Counted from the stretch's first letter, positions 8,372 through 17,443 are shown. The stretch: DNA of 64,000 nucleotides from SABY01 sp964523795 (GCA_964523795.1 CAZGAO010000007.1:29851-93850); one strand, 5' to 3'. Numbers and translations: made by a program. The notes: generated by a model from the letters alone, not told the origin.

Positions 8372-9613
8372 ATGAAACGAATACTATTATTATTAGCAGG
8401 CTTTATGCTTGTGGTTTCTACCTTTGCGGGTGGTTACCAGGTACGTCTGCAAGGACACCGGCAAACGGCTATGGGTCTGGTTGGTGTTTCGCTATATGGC
8501 GATGCCAGCAACTTGTTTTACAATCCGGCTGGCTTATCCCTGCTCAAAAACAAGTACAGCTTTACGGTTGGCGGCAGCGGAATTTTTAACAACACTTCTT
8601 TCCGCCTTCAGAATTCGGTTTATCAAGCTGAAACGGACAACCCCATGGGAACACCGTTTTTTGCCTACGGTGCAATGCAAGTTACCGATAAACTTGGCGT
8701 TGGACTTGGTGCATACACGCCTTACGGCAGTTCGGCCAAGTGGGACGACGACTGGGCCGGAGCGCAATTGATTCAGAATATCTCGATGAAAGTCGTATTT
8801 ATTCAGCCAACAGTTTCCTATAAGCTGAGCGATATGATAAGCCTGGGTGCCGGCTTTGTTATTGCTACCGGCAATGTTGAACTGGAAAGGGCTATCCCTT
8901 ACAACAGTGCAAACGAAATGGGGCAGGTTAACCTTCAGGGAAATACCACATCCTTTGGTTTCAATGCAGGTGTGATGATTACGCCCAACGAAAAACTAAG
9001 CATTGGGCTGGACTATCGTTCAAAGATAGACATGAAGATGGAAAGCGGCGATGCTACTTTCACCATTCCCAGTTCGGCAACTTCCATCATCCCGGCGCAA
9101 AACAAATTCGATGCTTCCCTGCCGCTGGCTGCCAATCTCGACTTTGGCGCATCATACCAGGTAACTGAAAAACTCTTGCTCTCAGCCGAGATCAATTATG
9201 TTTTTTGGGGTGTTTATGACAGCCTTAAATTTGAATTTGAAGAGCAACCACCAGCTCCGTATCCTTCAATAAATAGTACTAACCCCCGCGAATATTCCAA
9301 TACGATGATTTTCCGCGTGGGTGGCGAATATGTGATTAACGATATGATTACCCTGCGTGCAGGTGCTTACTACGATCCTACACCTACTAACGAAGACTAT
9401 TTTACACCCGAAACCCCAAGTTTGACAACCTACGGCCTGAGTGCGGGTATCACGATCAGACCTACTGAGAATCTGTCGATCGACTTGTCGTACCTCCACT
9501 TAGAAACACAAGCTGCCACCAAAAATTATATGGATCCTGATGGTACGCATTTTACGGGTGAGTACAAAACCAGAACTATGATTCCGGGAATTGGAATCAG
9601 TTATAATTTCTAA
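8372..9613 (+). CDS. FadL/OmpP1/TodX family outer-membrane transporter
   Basis: The 413-residue product has a signal peptide ending near STFAGG and the typical N-terminal hatch region, including DASNLFYNPAGLSLL (the NPAG motif of the family) at about residues 45-60. The remainder alternates short amphipathic strands with polar turns and ends GIGISYNF, a barrel terminus with a final Phe. FadL-type barrels take up hydrophobic compounds such as fatty acids or aromatics by lateral diffusion; the actual ligand is not predictable. It is followed after 20 bases by a GDSL-type lipoprotein gene, a common Bacteroidota pairing suggesting coupled hydrolysis and uptake of lipid-like substrates. Confidence 0.88.
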   Translation: MKRILLLLAGFMLVVSTFAGGYQVRLQGHRQTAMGLVGVSLYGDASNLFYNPAGLSLLKNKYSFTVGGSGIFNNTSFRLQNSVYQAETDNPMGTPFFAYGAMQVTDKLGVGLGAYTPYGSSAKWDDDWAGAQLIQNISMKVVFIQPTVSYKLSDMISLGAGFVIATGNVELERAIPYNSANEMGQVNLQGNTTSFGFNAGVMITPNEKLSIGLDYRSKIDMKMESGDATFTIPSSATSIIPAQNKFDASLPLAANLDFGASYQVTEKLLLSAEINYVFWGVYDSLKFEFEEQPPAPYPSINSTNPREYSNTMIFRVGGEYVINDMITLRAGAYYDPTPTNEDYFTPETPSLTTYGLSAGITIRPTENLSIDLSYLHLETQAATKNYMDPDGTHFTGEYKTRTMIPGIGISYNF

Positions 9614-9633
9614 TCCTATAAAATAAGATACCA

Positions 9634-10992
9634 ATGAAGATACGAAATATATTGCTTTTGTTTGCCCTGGCACTAATGTTTGCCTGCAAACCCGAGTTGG
9701 ACGATTTTACCACCACCAATGGCGAGGCCGATTTTACAAACTATGTAGCCATTGGCAATTCGCTTACTGCCGGCTATGCCGATGGCGACTTGTATCGCTC
9801 GGGTCAGGAGAATTCTTATCCCGCCATGCTTGCCTATCAATTTGAAGCTGCCGGTGGCGGCGAGTTTAAGCAGCCTCTGATGCTGGATGAGTTTGGTTTT
9901 GGAAAACGCCTTCTGCTGGATGCTTCCCGTCCGGGACCTGTTCCTGCCGGTGGCACACCCGATCCAGGCAATTTCCAGTCGATTGCAGCCGAAGGCCCTT
10001 ATAATAATATGGGTGTGCCCGGAGCTAAAAGTTTCCACTTACTTGCTCCAGGCTATGCTACGCTAAACCCCTACTTTGGCAGGTTTGCTACCAGCCCTGC
10101 TACATCTGTGTTAGAAGATGCTGCTGCACTGGATGCCACGTTTTTTTCGTGCTGGATTGGTGCAAATGATGTGTTGACTTACGCCCTCGCCGGCGGTGCC
10201 AAAGACAGCATCACCGATATCAATACCTTTAGCTATTCGCTAAACTTAATTTTGCAAACCATGACTGCTAATGGTGCCAAGGGTGTAATAGCAAATATTC
10301 CTGATATTACAAGCATACCTTATTTTACCTTTATGAATACCCAATTGCCTTATGCCGGACTCGTTTTGGACGCTGAGCAGGCTGCAAGCCTCAATTATGC
10401 TTATGCAAGTTTTGAGAAATATTTGTTGGATAGCCTGGAAGTAAATTGGTCGTATGAGTTCAACTTTGTTGAAGGCCCCAATGCTTTTGTGGTTGAGGAC
10501 GAAACCATCCCATTGCCCGCGCCTTTCAACGTAAGGCAAATGACTGCCGGTGAGCTATTCTTGCTTACCTTGCCCACCGATTCGTTAATGAATCATGGCA
10601 TGGGATCGGTAAACCAAGCCGGTGCTCAACCTGTGCCTTATGGAATTCCTGATAAGTATTTTATTTCGATAGCCGAAAAAACTGAAATACAGCATGCAAC
10701 AAATATTTTTAACAACGAAATCGAAAGATTGGCTAATCAATATAATTTGGCTCAAGTAGATATGAAAGATAAACTGGAAAAAGCCACCAACAATGGAATT
10801 ACCTGGGATGGGATAACATTTACCACCACCTTTATTACCGGGAATGCCTTTTCGCTGGATGGCGTACACATGACTGCACAGGGCTACGCGCTGGCGGCCA
10901 ACTTTTTTATCGATGCCATCAACAATGAATACAATGCGGAGATTAAATACCTGAATCCCAACTTGTATCCGGGGATTTATTATTACCAATAA
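9634..10992 (+). CDS. SGNH/GDSL hydrolase lipoprotein
   Basis: The 452-residue product carries a lipoprotein signal (MFAC, Cys18). All SGNH blocks are visible: GNSLTAG at 41-47 with nucleophile Ser43, GVPGAKS near 127, GAND at 176-179 and DGVH with catalytic Asp409 and His412. Such enzymes hydrolyse esters, lipids or acetylated glycans. It follows the FadL-type gene by 20 bases and probably shares its promoter, which suggests that it releases a hydrophobic product for the porin to import. A terminator hairpin lies 27 bases downstream. Confidence 0.88.
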   Translation: MKIRNILLLFALALMFACKPELDDFTTTNGEADFTNYVAIGNSLTAGYADGDLYRSGQENSYPAMLAYQFEAAGGGEFKQPLMLDEFGFGKRLLLDASRPGPVPAGGTPDPGNFQSIAAEGPYNNMGVPGAKSFHLLAPGYATLNPYFGRFATSPATSVLEDAAALDATFFSCWIGANDVLTYALAGGAKDSITDINTFSYSLNLILQTMTANGAKGVIANIPDITSIPYFTFMNTQLPYAGLVLDAEQAASLNYAYASFEKYLLDSLEVNWSYEFNFVEGPNAFVVEDETIPLPAPFNVRQMTAGELFLLTLPTDSLMNHGMGSVNQAGAQPVPYGIPDKYFISIAEKTEIQHATNIFNNEIERLANQYNLAQVDMKDKLEKATNNGITWDGITFTTTFITGNAFSLDGVHMTAQGYALAANFFIDAINNEYNAEIKYLNPNLYPGIYYYQ

Positions 10993-11019
10993 AAAGCAGA
11001 GCAGTCGAACTATTTTTTT

Positions 11020-11054
11020 AACCCTGTTGAAACAAAATTTCAGCAGGGTTTTTT
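11020..11054 (+). terminator. Rho-independent terminator
   Basis: Arms AACCCTGTTGA and TCAGCAGGGTT (one G-T pair) with a 9-base loop, followed by T6. It ends the fadL-type/GDSL operon and is immediately followed by the next promoter. Confidence 0.88.
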
Positions 11055-11061
11055 ATTTTTG
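11054..11061 (+). promoter_or_regulatory. Candidate -7 box for rdgB
   Basis: TATTTTTG matches TAnnTTTG but lies only 4 bases before the chosen ATG (11066). If real, transcription would start at or inside the first codons, giving a leaderless message or initiation at a later codon. The T-run of the terminator overlaps the box, so chance resemblance is possible. Confidence 0.35.
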
Positions 11062-11065
11062 CCGC

Positions 11066-11647
11066 ATGGAAAAGAAAAAATTGATTTTTGCTACTAACAA
11101 CCGCCATAAACTTGAAGAAGTGAAAGTCGTGGAAGGTTTAAATTTTGAAATACTTAGTTTAAATGATGCCGGATTTGAGGGCGATATTCCCGAAGACTAT
11201 GACACGCTTCGCGAAAACGCCATGCAAAAAGCGCGTTTCGTCCACGACAAATTGGGCATGGATTGTTTTGCTGATGATACAGGATTAGAAGTAGATGCGC
11301 TCGGTGGCCGCCCAGGTGTAAAATCGGCACGCTATGCCGGGCCGCAATGCAATTCGGAAGACAATATCCAAAAACTATTGGGCGAGCTGAAGGGAAAAAT
11401 AATACGCAAAGCCCGTTTCCGGACAGTGATTGCACTGATCCTAAACAACGAGGAACACTTTTTTGAAGGCGTGGCCGAGGGCGAGATTTTGAGCAGCAAA
11501 CAAGGCGAAGAAGGCTTTGGTTACGACCCTGTATTTTTGCCGGCCTGCTTTACGCAGAGCTTTGCACAAATGGACATGCAGGTAAAAAACAAAATCAGCC
11601 ATCGCGCAAAAGCTACCGGCAAACTGATTGACTTTTTGCAGCATTAG
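11066..11647 (+). CDS. rdgB: Non-canonical purine NTP pyrophosphatase (RdgB/HAM1)
   Basis: The 193-residue protein hydrolyses dITP, ITP and XTP to monophosphates, cleaning the nucleotide pool. Family hallmarks are present: IFATNNRHKLEEV at the N-terminus, EDYDTLRENAMQKA, FADDTGLEVDALGGRPGV with the metal-binding Asp pair, GFGYDPVFLP and KNKISHRAKA near the C-terminus. The frame is open upstream to 11027, but that stretch reads through the terminator hairpin, so the ATG at 11066 (MEKKKL) is preferred; it also fits the usual family length. The TAG stop abuts a sequence resembling the terminal repeat of the MITE-like elements. Confidence 0.95.
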   Translation: MEKKKLIFATNNRHKLEEVKVVEGLNFEILSLNDAGFEGDIPEDYDTLRENAMQKARFVHDKLGMDCFADDTGLEVDALGGRPGVKSARYAGPQCNSEDNIQKLLGELKGKIIRKARFRTVIALILNNEEHFFEGVAEGEILSSKQGEEGFGYDPVFLPACFTQSFAQMDMQVKNKISHRAKATGKLIDFLQH

Positions 11648-11775
11648 TAAATAGTATCTGTCTTTTATTCGATATTTTTTATTAGCTTTTTTCTTAATAT
11701 TTCAAATTAGGATGTGGATGACAAAACCTGCAGAAAGTTGAGTAAAAAATGCAGACTTTAAAGTGCTATTATACG
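11648..11775. repeat. Possible decayed copy of the TIR element
   Basis: Directly after the rdgB stop, AAATAGTATCTGTCTTTT resembles the left terminal repeat of the seven elements described elsewhere, and GCAGACTTTAAAGTGCTATTAT near 11751-11772 resembles a right end. The interior does not match either element type, so this is a tentative remnant. The rest of the gap to 11855 shows nothing else. Confidence 0.3.
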
Positions 11776-11855
11776 CAAGCCTTACTTAAAATTCTCAAGA
11801 AACCCTTCAAACCTTTCCTGCCTTTCATTGTTAATGAAGCTAAATTAAAAATTCT

Positions 11856-12209
11856 ATGAAACCTTATATCGCAAATTTGATTTACGGATTATTACTCCTT
11901 GCCCTAAGCCTGTGGGGCTATCTGGCTTCCGATGATCCTTCACCAACGGCCTTTATTCCAATGGGCTTTGGCGTGGTATTGCTGGCTTTAACGCCGGGAC
12001 TGAAAAAAGAAAACCGAACCCTTTCCCACATTGCCATCGTGCTTACGGTGCTGGTGCTGGGCGGCCTGGTTAAACCTCTTATCGGGGCGTTGGGTCGTGC
12101 CGACAATATGGCGATAGCCCGCGTACTGGTAATGATGGCCTGGGGCGTAGTGGCTCTGGCCATTTATGTTAAGCAATTTATGGAGGTGCGCCGAAGTAAA
12201 CGAAATTAG
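11856..12209 (+). CDS. Small four-helix membrane protein of unknown function
   Basis: The 117-residue product has four hydrophobic segments (about 5-24, 30-46, 57-77 and 85-105), short polar loops (GLKKENRT) and a basic C-terminus (EVRRSKRN), so it should sit in the inner membrane with its tail in the cytoplasm. It resembles small DUF-type membrane proteins common in Bacteroidota, but I cannot name the family. It is isolated, 208 bases after rdgB, and is followed by a repeat element. Confidence 0.75.
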   Translation: MKPYIANLIYGLLLLALSLWGYLASDDPSPTAFIPMGFGVVLLALTPGLKKENRTLSHIAIVLTVLVLGGLVKPLIGALGRADNMAIARVLVMMAWGVVALAIYVKQFMEVRRSKRN

Positions 12210-12224
12210 GAAGGGCGATTTTAT

Positions 12225-12450
12225 TTAGTGTCTGTCCATAAAGTCAACTTTTTTTTGATTTAAGATTGATGATTAACGATTGGAGATTTTAGATTGTGCT
12301 AAATATCACCAACATCTTAAATCTAAAATCGTCCCGAAAAGTAGAAAATTTTTAATTTTCGTAACTTTTCGAGGATGCACGAGCGGAGCTCGGCGCAAAT
12401 CTGAAATCGTATGTTTTTCTAAATGTTACTTAAAGGCGAACACTATTTAG
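12225..12450. mobile_element. MITE-like element, type B, copy 1
   Basis: The left end TTTAGTGTCTGTCCATAAAG and the right end (reverse complement CTAAATAGTGTTCGCC) form imperfect terminal inverted repeats. The interior has the type B signature: TTGATTTAAGATTGATGATT, AGATTTTAGATTGTGCT, AACATCTTAAATCTAAAATC, a CCCGAAAAGT...ACTTTTCG stem and GAGCGGAGCTC. It codes for nothing. It lies between convergent genes about 16 bases after a stop codon. Confidence 0.8.
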
Positions 12451-12493
12451 AGATCCCATTTAGTCGGTCTTGGTTCAGAAAAAAAAAGAAGCT

Positions 12494-12570
12494 AAAGTCA
12501 TAGCATGGCTTTGAGCCACACCATGACTTTAGGTTTAGTCATAGCATGGCTTTGAGCCATACAATGACTA
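12494..12570. repeat. Two adjacent intergenic palindromes
   Basis: The first (12494-12530) has arms AAAGTCATAGCATGGCT and AGCCACACCATGACTTT; the second (12536-12570) has arms TAGTCATAGCATGGCT and AGCCATACAATGACTA, each around TTG. The last three bases of the second form the stop codon (TAG on the minus strand) of the peptidase gene, so the palindrome begins exactly at that stop. Confidence 0.85.
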
Positions 12571-13719
12571 ATCTATACCCCGGGGAACAACATCCTTGGA
12601 AACATAAATGGCTACTGTGCGCAGCAGGATATAGGATTGTGAGGCGTAAAAATAACCACCAAAATCGTTGCTGTCAGCCGCCCACGAATTTTTTACCTTG
12701 TACCAGGTATTGCCATCCTGGTCGGTGGCAGCACCAATAATGTGCATGCTGTGGTCGTCGGTGGTGGTGTAATTATCGTAAGCCTCCTGGCGCATTGCGG
12801 CGGTAATTTGCTTTTGCGCCACAGGCACAATAAACACGCTGTCGCGCTCACCCTCGCGCATATCGTCCCATTCTTTTTCGGGAACCAGTGCCAATCCTTT
12901 TTTATGGTTAAAGCCCTTATCGCTAACATCGGCAGCCCAGGCTATCGAATACCCATCGCTGAGAGCACCATCAATAATATTAATCAAATCCACCATGGGT
13001 ACATTATAATACATTTCGTAATCCCAGTTGTCGGGAATTTTAAGCAGGAAATTCTGGTAATACGGGTATTTTTCGTAAGAACTTACTTCGATGTATTCAT
13101 CCGGGTTTAAAGGAATATTGATTTTTGAGAACGATTCGGGAGTATAACTCACACCTTCGTATTCAAATTCGTTGGGCTTGGCTCCGAGGTAGGCATCCAG
13201 AATTCTATTGTAGGCATCCAACCAAACCGGTGAAAGTTTACGGCTTTTGTTGTCAACCACAGCCTTCACAAAAGATTTGAGCACATGATCCATTTCACCG
13301 TGAACGGGCAGGTCTTCGCCAAGGGTAAGACCGGTGTAGGCGGCATCGGGAACCAATCCGCGTTCGGCCAGGGTTTTCATTACCTGATGAGGCTCGCCTC
13401 CGGGGCCAAAGTTGAAATTGCCGTGCAGTTGCACGTAATTATCGGCGCGGTGCTCGTAGGCATTGCGCACCGACCACATCTCCGAAAGGTCGAGTTCTTC
13501 GCCACCCAAACGCATCACCTCGGCCTCGACAAAGGAGGTGCCTGCAAACGACCAGCAGGTGCCCGAGCGATGCTGGTCTTTGACGGAACTGTGGGGGACA
13601 ATCACGGTTTCCTTGAAGGTGTAATCACCAATTTCAACTTTTTTTGATTTCTTCTGAGCCATAAGCTCAAGGCCTGAAAACATGAGGACGGCCAGCACTA
13701 CGAGTAGGATCTTTCTCAT
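12568..13719 (-). CDS. C1B family cysteine aminopeptidase (bleomycin hydrolase-like), exported
   Basis: The 383-residue product has a signal peptide (hydrophobic ILLVVLAVLMFSGLELMAQ) and a papain-like C1 domain. Catalytic residues are visible: SVKDQHRSGTCWSFAG with nucleophile Cys55, DDHSM with His323 and VKNSWAADS with Asn344. The layout matches aminopeptidase C/bleomycin hydrolase, which trims N-terminal residues from peptides, but this one is directed to the periplasm or surface as in other Bacteroidota. It is a single gene with a TACCTTTG -7 box upstream (minus strand, 13755-13762). Its stop codon is the first triplet of a dispersed palindrome. Confidence 0.9.
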   Translation of the reverse strand: MRKILLVVLAVLMFSGLELMAQKKSKKVEIGDYTFKETVIVPHSSVKDQHRSGTCWSFAGTSFVEAEVMRLGGEELDLSEMWSVRNAYEHRADNYVQLHGNFNFGPGGEPHQVMKTLAERGLVPDAAYTGLTLGEDLPVHGEMDHVLKSFVKAVVDNKSRKLSPVWLDAYNRILDAYLGAKPNEFEYEGVSYTPESFSKINIPLNPDEYIEVSSYEKYPYYQNFLLKIPDNWDYEMYYNVPMVDLINIIDGALSDGYSIAWAADVSDKGFNHKKGLALVPEKEWDDMREGERDSVFIVPVAQKQITAAMRQEAYDNYTTTDDHSMHIIGAATDQDGNTWYKVKNSWAADSNDFGGYFYASQSYILLRTVAIYVSKDVVPRGID

Positions 13720-13754
13720 TAGTTTTGATTTTTGTATTAAAAAATTAACAGCCG

Positions 13755-13762
13755 CAAAGGTA
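13755..13762 (-). promoter_or_regulatory. -7 box of the C1 peptidase gene
   Basis: The plus strand reads CAAAGGTA, that is TACCTTTG on the minus strand, matching TAnnTTTG 36 bases before the start codon. Confidence 0.55.
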
Positions 13763-13875
13763 AAAGAAATACAGTTTTGCCAAATGAGCCTGATAAAAAT
13801 TTGGTCTTATTCAATCTTACCCTTTCATTTTACAGCCATAATATTAATTTTGGATTTTTATAAGTCGCCCTTGCT

Positions 13876-15108
13876 ATGGTACTCAATTATATTTGGATTG
13901 CATTTTTTCTGATCGCCTTTGTCGTTGCTCTGGTCAAGTTGATTTTTTTGGGTGATACCGAAATTTTTTCCGCATTGGTCAACAGCACCTTCGATAATGC
14001 AGAGCTGGGCTTTAGGATTTCGCTGGGACTTACCGGCGTAATGACCCTGTGGCTGGGGCTGATGAAGGTGGGCGAAAACGGCGGCGTGATCCGCGTTATG
14101 GCAAGAGCAGTAAATCCGCTTTTCAGGAAATTGTTTCCCGATCTCCCCAAAGATCATCCGGTAACAGGCTCAATAATGATGAATATTGCCGCCAACATGC
14201 TGGGGCTGGATAATGCGGCCACCCCCCTGGGCTTAAAAGCCATGGAGCAACTCCAAAAGCTTAACCCGAAAAAAGATACCGCCTCCAATCCCATGATTAT
14301 GTTTTTGGTGCTCAACACATCGGGGCTAACACTAATTCCCATCAGCATCATGGTTTACCGGGCGCAACTGGGCGCAGCCAATCCTTCTGACATCTTCCTG
14401 CCGATACTGCTGGCCACCTTCTTCTCGACCATGGCTGGAATCCTCGCCGTTTCTTTTTTCCAAAAGCTGAATCTTTTCAACAAGGTTGTACTTGCTTATT
14501 TGGGCGGCTTCACGATATTTGTTTCGGGAATTATTTGGTATTTTTCCATTATCCCACAAACGCAGGTCGAAATTATCTCATCCATCGCCAGCAACGTCAT
14601 CTTGTTTTCCATCATTATCTCCTTTATCAGCCTGGCCGTTTACCGCAAGGTGAATGTTTACGAATCGTTTATCGATGGAGCTAAGGATGGCTTTAAAATA
14701 GCGATCAAGATTATTCCGTATCTGGTGGCCATCCTGGTGGCTATCGGTGTTTTTCGTACTTCGGGAGCCATGCAATTTCTGGTGGACGGCATTGGATATT
14801 TGTTCACCTCGGCGGGCATTAACGCCGATTTTGTTCCTGCGCTGCCCACGGCCTTTATGAAACCTTTAAGTGGCTCGGGTGCCCGGGGAATGATGGTGGA
14901 TGCAATGAATACTTTTGGCCCCGATTCGTTTGTTGGCCGCCTGGCCTCTACGCTTCAAGGTTCCACGGATACCACCTTTTATGTACTCGCGGTATATTTT
15001 GGCTCGGTTAGCATACGCAAAACCCGCTATGCGGTAACGGCAGGACTTATCGCCGATTTTGCGGGCATCATCGCCGCCATCCTCATCGCCTATCTTTTCT
15101 TTTATTAA
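13876..15108 (+). CDS. Nucleoside-recognition (SpmA-SpmB fusion type) membrane protein
   Basis: The 410-residue product contains two Gate/nucleoside-recognition domains in tandem, as if SpmA and SpmB of spore formers were fused. The first half has NMLGLDNAATPLGLKAMEQL (a SpmA-like signature); the second half has PTAFMKPLSGSGARGMM and ASTLQGSTDTTFYVLAVYFG (SpmB-like). About ten membrane segments are visible. Homologues in non-sporulating bacteria are of uncertain function; transport of nucleosides or another small solute has been suggested for the domain. It is divergent from the C1 peptidase and monocistronic. Confidence 0.85.
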   Translation: MVLNYIWIAFFLIAFVVALVKLIFLGDTEIFSALVNSTFDNAELGFRISLGLTGVMTLWLGLMKVGENGGVIRVMARAVNPLFRKLFPDLPKDHPVTGSIMMNIAANMLGLDNAATPLGLKAMEQLQKLNPKKDTASNPMIMFLVLNTSGLTLIPISIMVYRAQLGAANPSDIFLPILLATFFSTMAGILAVSFFQKLNLFNKVVLAYLGGFTIFVSGIIWYFSIIPQTQVEIISSIASNVILFSIIISFISLAVYRKVNVYESFIDGAKDGFKIAIKIIPYLVAILVAIGVFRTSGAMQFLVDGIGYLFTSAGINADFVPALPTAFMKPLSGSGARGMMVDAMNTFGPDSFVGRLASTLQGSTDTTFYVLAVYFGSVSIRKTRYAVTAGLIADFAGIIAAILIAYLFFY

Positions 15109-15123
15109 CCACAGCTTTTCTAT

Positions 15124-15157
15124 TTAACCACAGATGGGCACAGATTAGCACAGATTA
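15124..15157. repeat. ACAGAT-type short repeat
   Basis: AACCACAGATGGGCACAGAT followed by TAGCACAGATTA contains three spaced copies of CACAGAT. A shorter AACCACAG copy lies just upstream at 15108. From memory, this AACCACAGATnnnCACAGATTnnCACAGAT pattern occurs in intergenic DNA of many unrelated bacteria. Its role is unknown. Confidence 0.6.
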
Positions 15158-15176
15158 TTTGCTCTGGCTTAACTTG

Positions 15177-15207
15177 TTTGGATGTTTAATTAATTAGCGT
15201 ATTTTTG
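15177..15207 (+). promoter_or_regulatory. Promoter of the PIN toxin-antitoxin pair
   Basis: TATTTTTG at 15200-15207 fits TAnnTTTG, and TTTG at 15177-15180 is correctly spaced (19 bases) as a -33 element. The antitoxin ATG follows 16 bases later. Confidence 0.65.
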
Positions 15208-15223
15208 CATAAAACAAATTCTT

Positions 15224-15430
15224 ATGGAATATTCGGCATACATTAGTTTGCAAAACTTCGATTGGGAAGCACGGAAAGAATTGAATTCTTTTGTTGATTT
15301 TTTAATTTTCAAATACAAGATTGGACAAGAAAAAAACAAGAACAAAAATTATGATAAAAAACAATTTACAGCCCTAAGAATCGATACAAGAAGGTTTAAA
15401 TTCAACAGGGATGAAGCCAATGAAAGATAG
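15224..15430 (+). CDS. Putative antitoxin upstream of PIN toxin
   Basis: The 68-residue protein overlaps the next gene by 20 bases and has the size, charge and position of an antitoxin. The segment ELNSFVDFLIFKYKIGQEK resembles DUF2281-type antitoxins (a helix-rich LVDFLLxKY motif), followed by a Lys/Asn-rich linker and a C-terminal tail that would wrap the toxin. It would neutralise the PIN ribonuclease and probably repress the shared promoter. The gene pair is AT-rich relative to its neighbours, in keeping with mobility. Confidence 0.65.
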   Translation: MEYSAYISLQNFDWEARKELNSFVDFLIFKYKIGQEKNKNKNYDKKQFTALRIDTRRFKFNRDEANER

Positions 15431-15827
15431 TAGTTTTATTGATTCTAATATTCTCTTGTATTGCTACTCAGAAACGGAACCTGACAAAAAAGCCCGGGCA
15501 ATAGCTGTTTCAAAAGGAACAAATGTTTTCATAAGTACTCAGGTATTAAAGGAGTTTTCAAATGTTTTATCAAGGAAATTTAAATTTGAATGGAATGATA
15601 TTATAAATGCAATAGATGAAGTTACGGGGAACTTTTTGATTTTCATCAACCATCCTGAAACAATAAAAAGTGCCTGTAGCATCGCCCACAAATATCAATT
15701 TTCCTTTTACGACTCCCTAATCATTGCCTCGGCACTTGAAGCCGGTTGTAACATTCTTTACACTGAAGACTTACAACATGATCAACTTATCGAGGGGAAA
15801 CTAAGGATTGTCAATCCATTTATTTAA
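15411..15827 (+). CDS. PIN-domain ribonuclease toxin (VapC type)
   Basis: The 138-residue product is a PIN-domain protein. The acidic residues expected at the metal site are visible: Asp in SFIDSNILLYCY (residue 11), Glu in TQVLKEFSNV, Asp in FYDSLIIASAL and the terminal pair in ILYTEDLQHD. Such toxins cleave RNA, often tRNA or rRNA, when released from their antitoxin. It overlaps the preceding small gene by 20 bases. A second ATG nine bases downstream (MKDSS) is an equally good start. Confidence 0.85.
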   Translation: MKPMKDSSFIDSNILLYCYSETEPDKKARAIAVSKGTNVFISTQVLKEFSNVLSRKFKFEWNDIINAIDEVTGNFLIFINHPETIKSACSIAHKYQFSFYDSLIIASALEAGCNILYTEDLQHDQLIEGKLRIVNPFI

Positions 15828-15943
15828 TTGCTCTATTTTTGTAATAATTTGATTATGATGAAATATCCATCATTTAGTGAATAAATAAACCCGGGTAATA
15901 TGAACCGAATGGTAAAAAATCAAAAAACGTGGTAGAAAATTTT

Positions 15944-17401
15944 CTAATGGTGCTTAGGTTTTGCCGAAAGCAGCATTAAACCCAAAAACGTGAGTAGCCC
16001 GTTTAATATCAAAAGCTCAAATCCAAATTTATATCCCCACAAAAGCTGTGTTGAAAAATGACTTAAGCCATAACAAATTACCGGCGACAAAATGGCGATG
16101 ATGGGAACCCAGCGATCCTTAACCCGTCGCCGCGTAAATAGGCCAAAGGCAAACAAGCCCAGCAAGGGGCCGTAAGTATAGCCGGCCACGGTAAATAGTT
16201 CGGAGATAACGGACTCATTATTTATAGATTTAAATAATACTATTACCAGCACCAGCAGGAGGGCTATTCCAAAATGCGCCTTGTAACGAATGTGTTTTCG
16301 TTGCTTTTCGCTGAGTTTGCTGTTGCGATTAATTCCCAGGATATCCACCGAAAACGAGGTGGTGAGTGCCGTGAGCGCACTATCGGCCGAAGAGTAAGCC
16401 GCCGATATCAGGCCGATAATAAAAACAATGCCCGCTACCGGCCCCAGATGCAGCAGTGCAATGTGAGGGAAAAGCATATCGGAAGTGCCACTAAATTCGA
16501 TGCCCTTTTCGCCAACAAAAATCATAAGGGCAGCACCCAACGACAAAAACAGGAAATTGACCGGAACCAAAATCCAGCTCAACGTGATGATGTTTTTTTG
16601 GGCATCGCGCAAATTTTTGCAGCTCAGGTTTTTTTGCATCATATCCTGATCCAGCCCCGTCATAACGATGGCGATAAAAGTTCCAGAAATAAACTCCTTC
16701 ACAAAAAATCGCTTGTCCTGCCAGTCGGTAAAAACCATTTTCGAATAATCGCTCTCGGCTATCCTGCTGGCCAGGCCGCCTAAGTCAAGATTAAGCTGGT
16801 CTTTTAATATGATAAAGGTAATAATGACCGATGCCAGCATAAAGGTGGTTTGCAGGGTATCAGTCCACACGATGGTTTTTATGCCTCCCTTAAAAGTATA
16901 GAGATTCATCAAAATCATAAAGATGACCACCGTGAGCCAAAAGGGGATGTCGTAGGCATCGAAGACAAATATTTGTAGTACGTTAATTACCAAAAACATC
17001 CTGAAGGAAGCTCCGATAACGCGGGAGAGTAAAAAATAAAATGCGCCGGTTTTGTACGAATTCCTGCCAAAACGATCGAGCAGATAGGTGTAGATGGAAG
17101 TAAGCTGCAGGCGATAATACAGGGGTAGCAATATTTTGGCGATAACGAAATAACCAATCAGGTAGCCAAAAACCACCATCATGTAGGAGAATCCCGCATT
17201 TTCGACCCAGCCGGTAACCGAAATAAAGGTAACTCCTGAGAGCGATGCGCCTATCATGCCATAAGCCACCACAAACCACGGCGACTTGCGATTTCCCAAA
17301 AAATACGACTCATTGTCCGACTTACGCGCAGTAATAAAGCCGATGACAAACAAGAGCAGGGTATATAATAAAAAGCTGCAGAGGATAAGTGAGGCCGACA
17401 T
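15944..17401 (-). CDS. Sodium:solute symporter (SSS family)
   Basis: The 485-residue product has about 13 hydrophobic segments and the family landmarks ASLSGVTFISVTGWV (first core helix region), GGIKTIVWTDTLQTTFML and SAAYSSADSALTALTTSFSVDI, which match the SSS (SLC5) fold. It imports a small solute with Na+; the substrate is not evident. It is the last gene of the minus-strand run gmhA-hddC-gmhB-symporter (42 bases after gmhB). Co-transcription with heptose genes is seen, but a functional link is only suggested. Confidence 0.88.
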   Translation of the reverse strand: MSASLILCSFLLYTLLLFVIGFITARKSDNESYFLGNRKSPWFVVAYGMIGASLSGVTFISVTGWVENAGFSYMMVVFGYLIGYFVIAKILLPLYYRLQLTSIYTYLLDRFGRNSYKTGAFYFLLSRVIGASFRMFLVINVLQIFVFDAYDIPFWLTVVIFMILMNLYTFKGGIKTIVWTDTLQTTFMLASVIITFIILKDQLNLDLGGLASRIAESDYSKMVFTDWQDKRFFVKEFISGTFIAIVMTGLDQDMMQKNLSCKNLRDAQKNIITLSWILVPVNFLFLSLGAALMIFVGEKGIEFSGTSDMLFPHIALLHLGPVAGIVFIIGLISAAYSSADSALTALTTSFSVDILGINRNSKLSEKQRKHIRYKAHFGIALLLVLVIVLFKSINNESVISELFTVAGYTYGPLLGLFAFGLFTRRRVKDRWVPIIAILSPVICYGLSHFSTQLLWGYKFGFELLILNGLLTFLGLMLLSAKPKHH

Positions 17402-17443
17402 AGTTTTGGAAATCCGGATTTTAGGGTTTACAATTTTTAGAAA

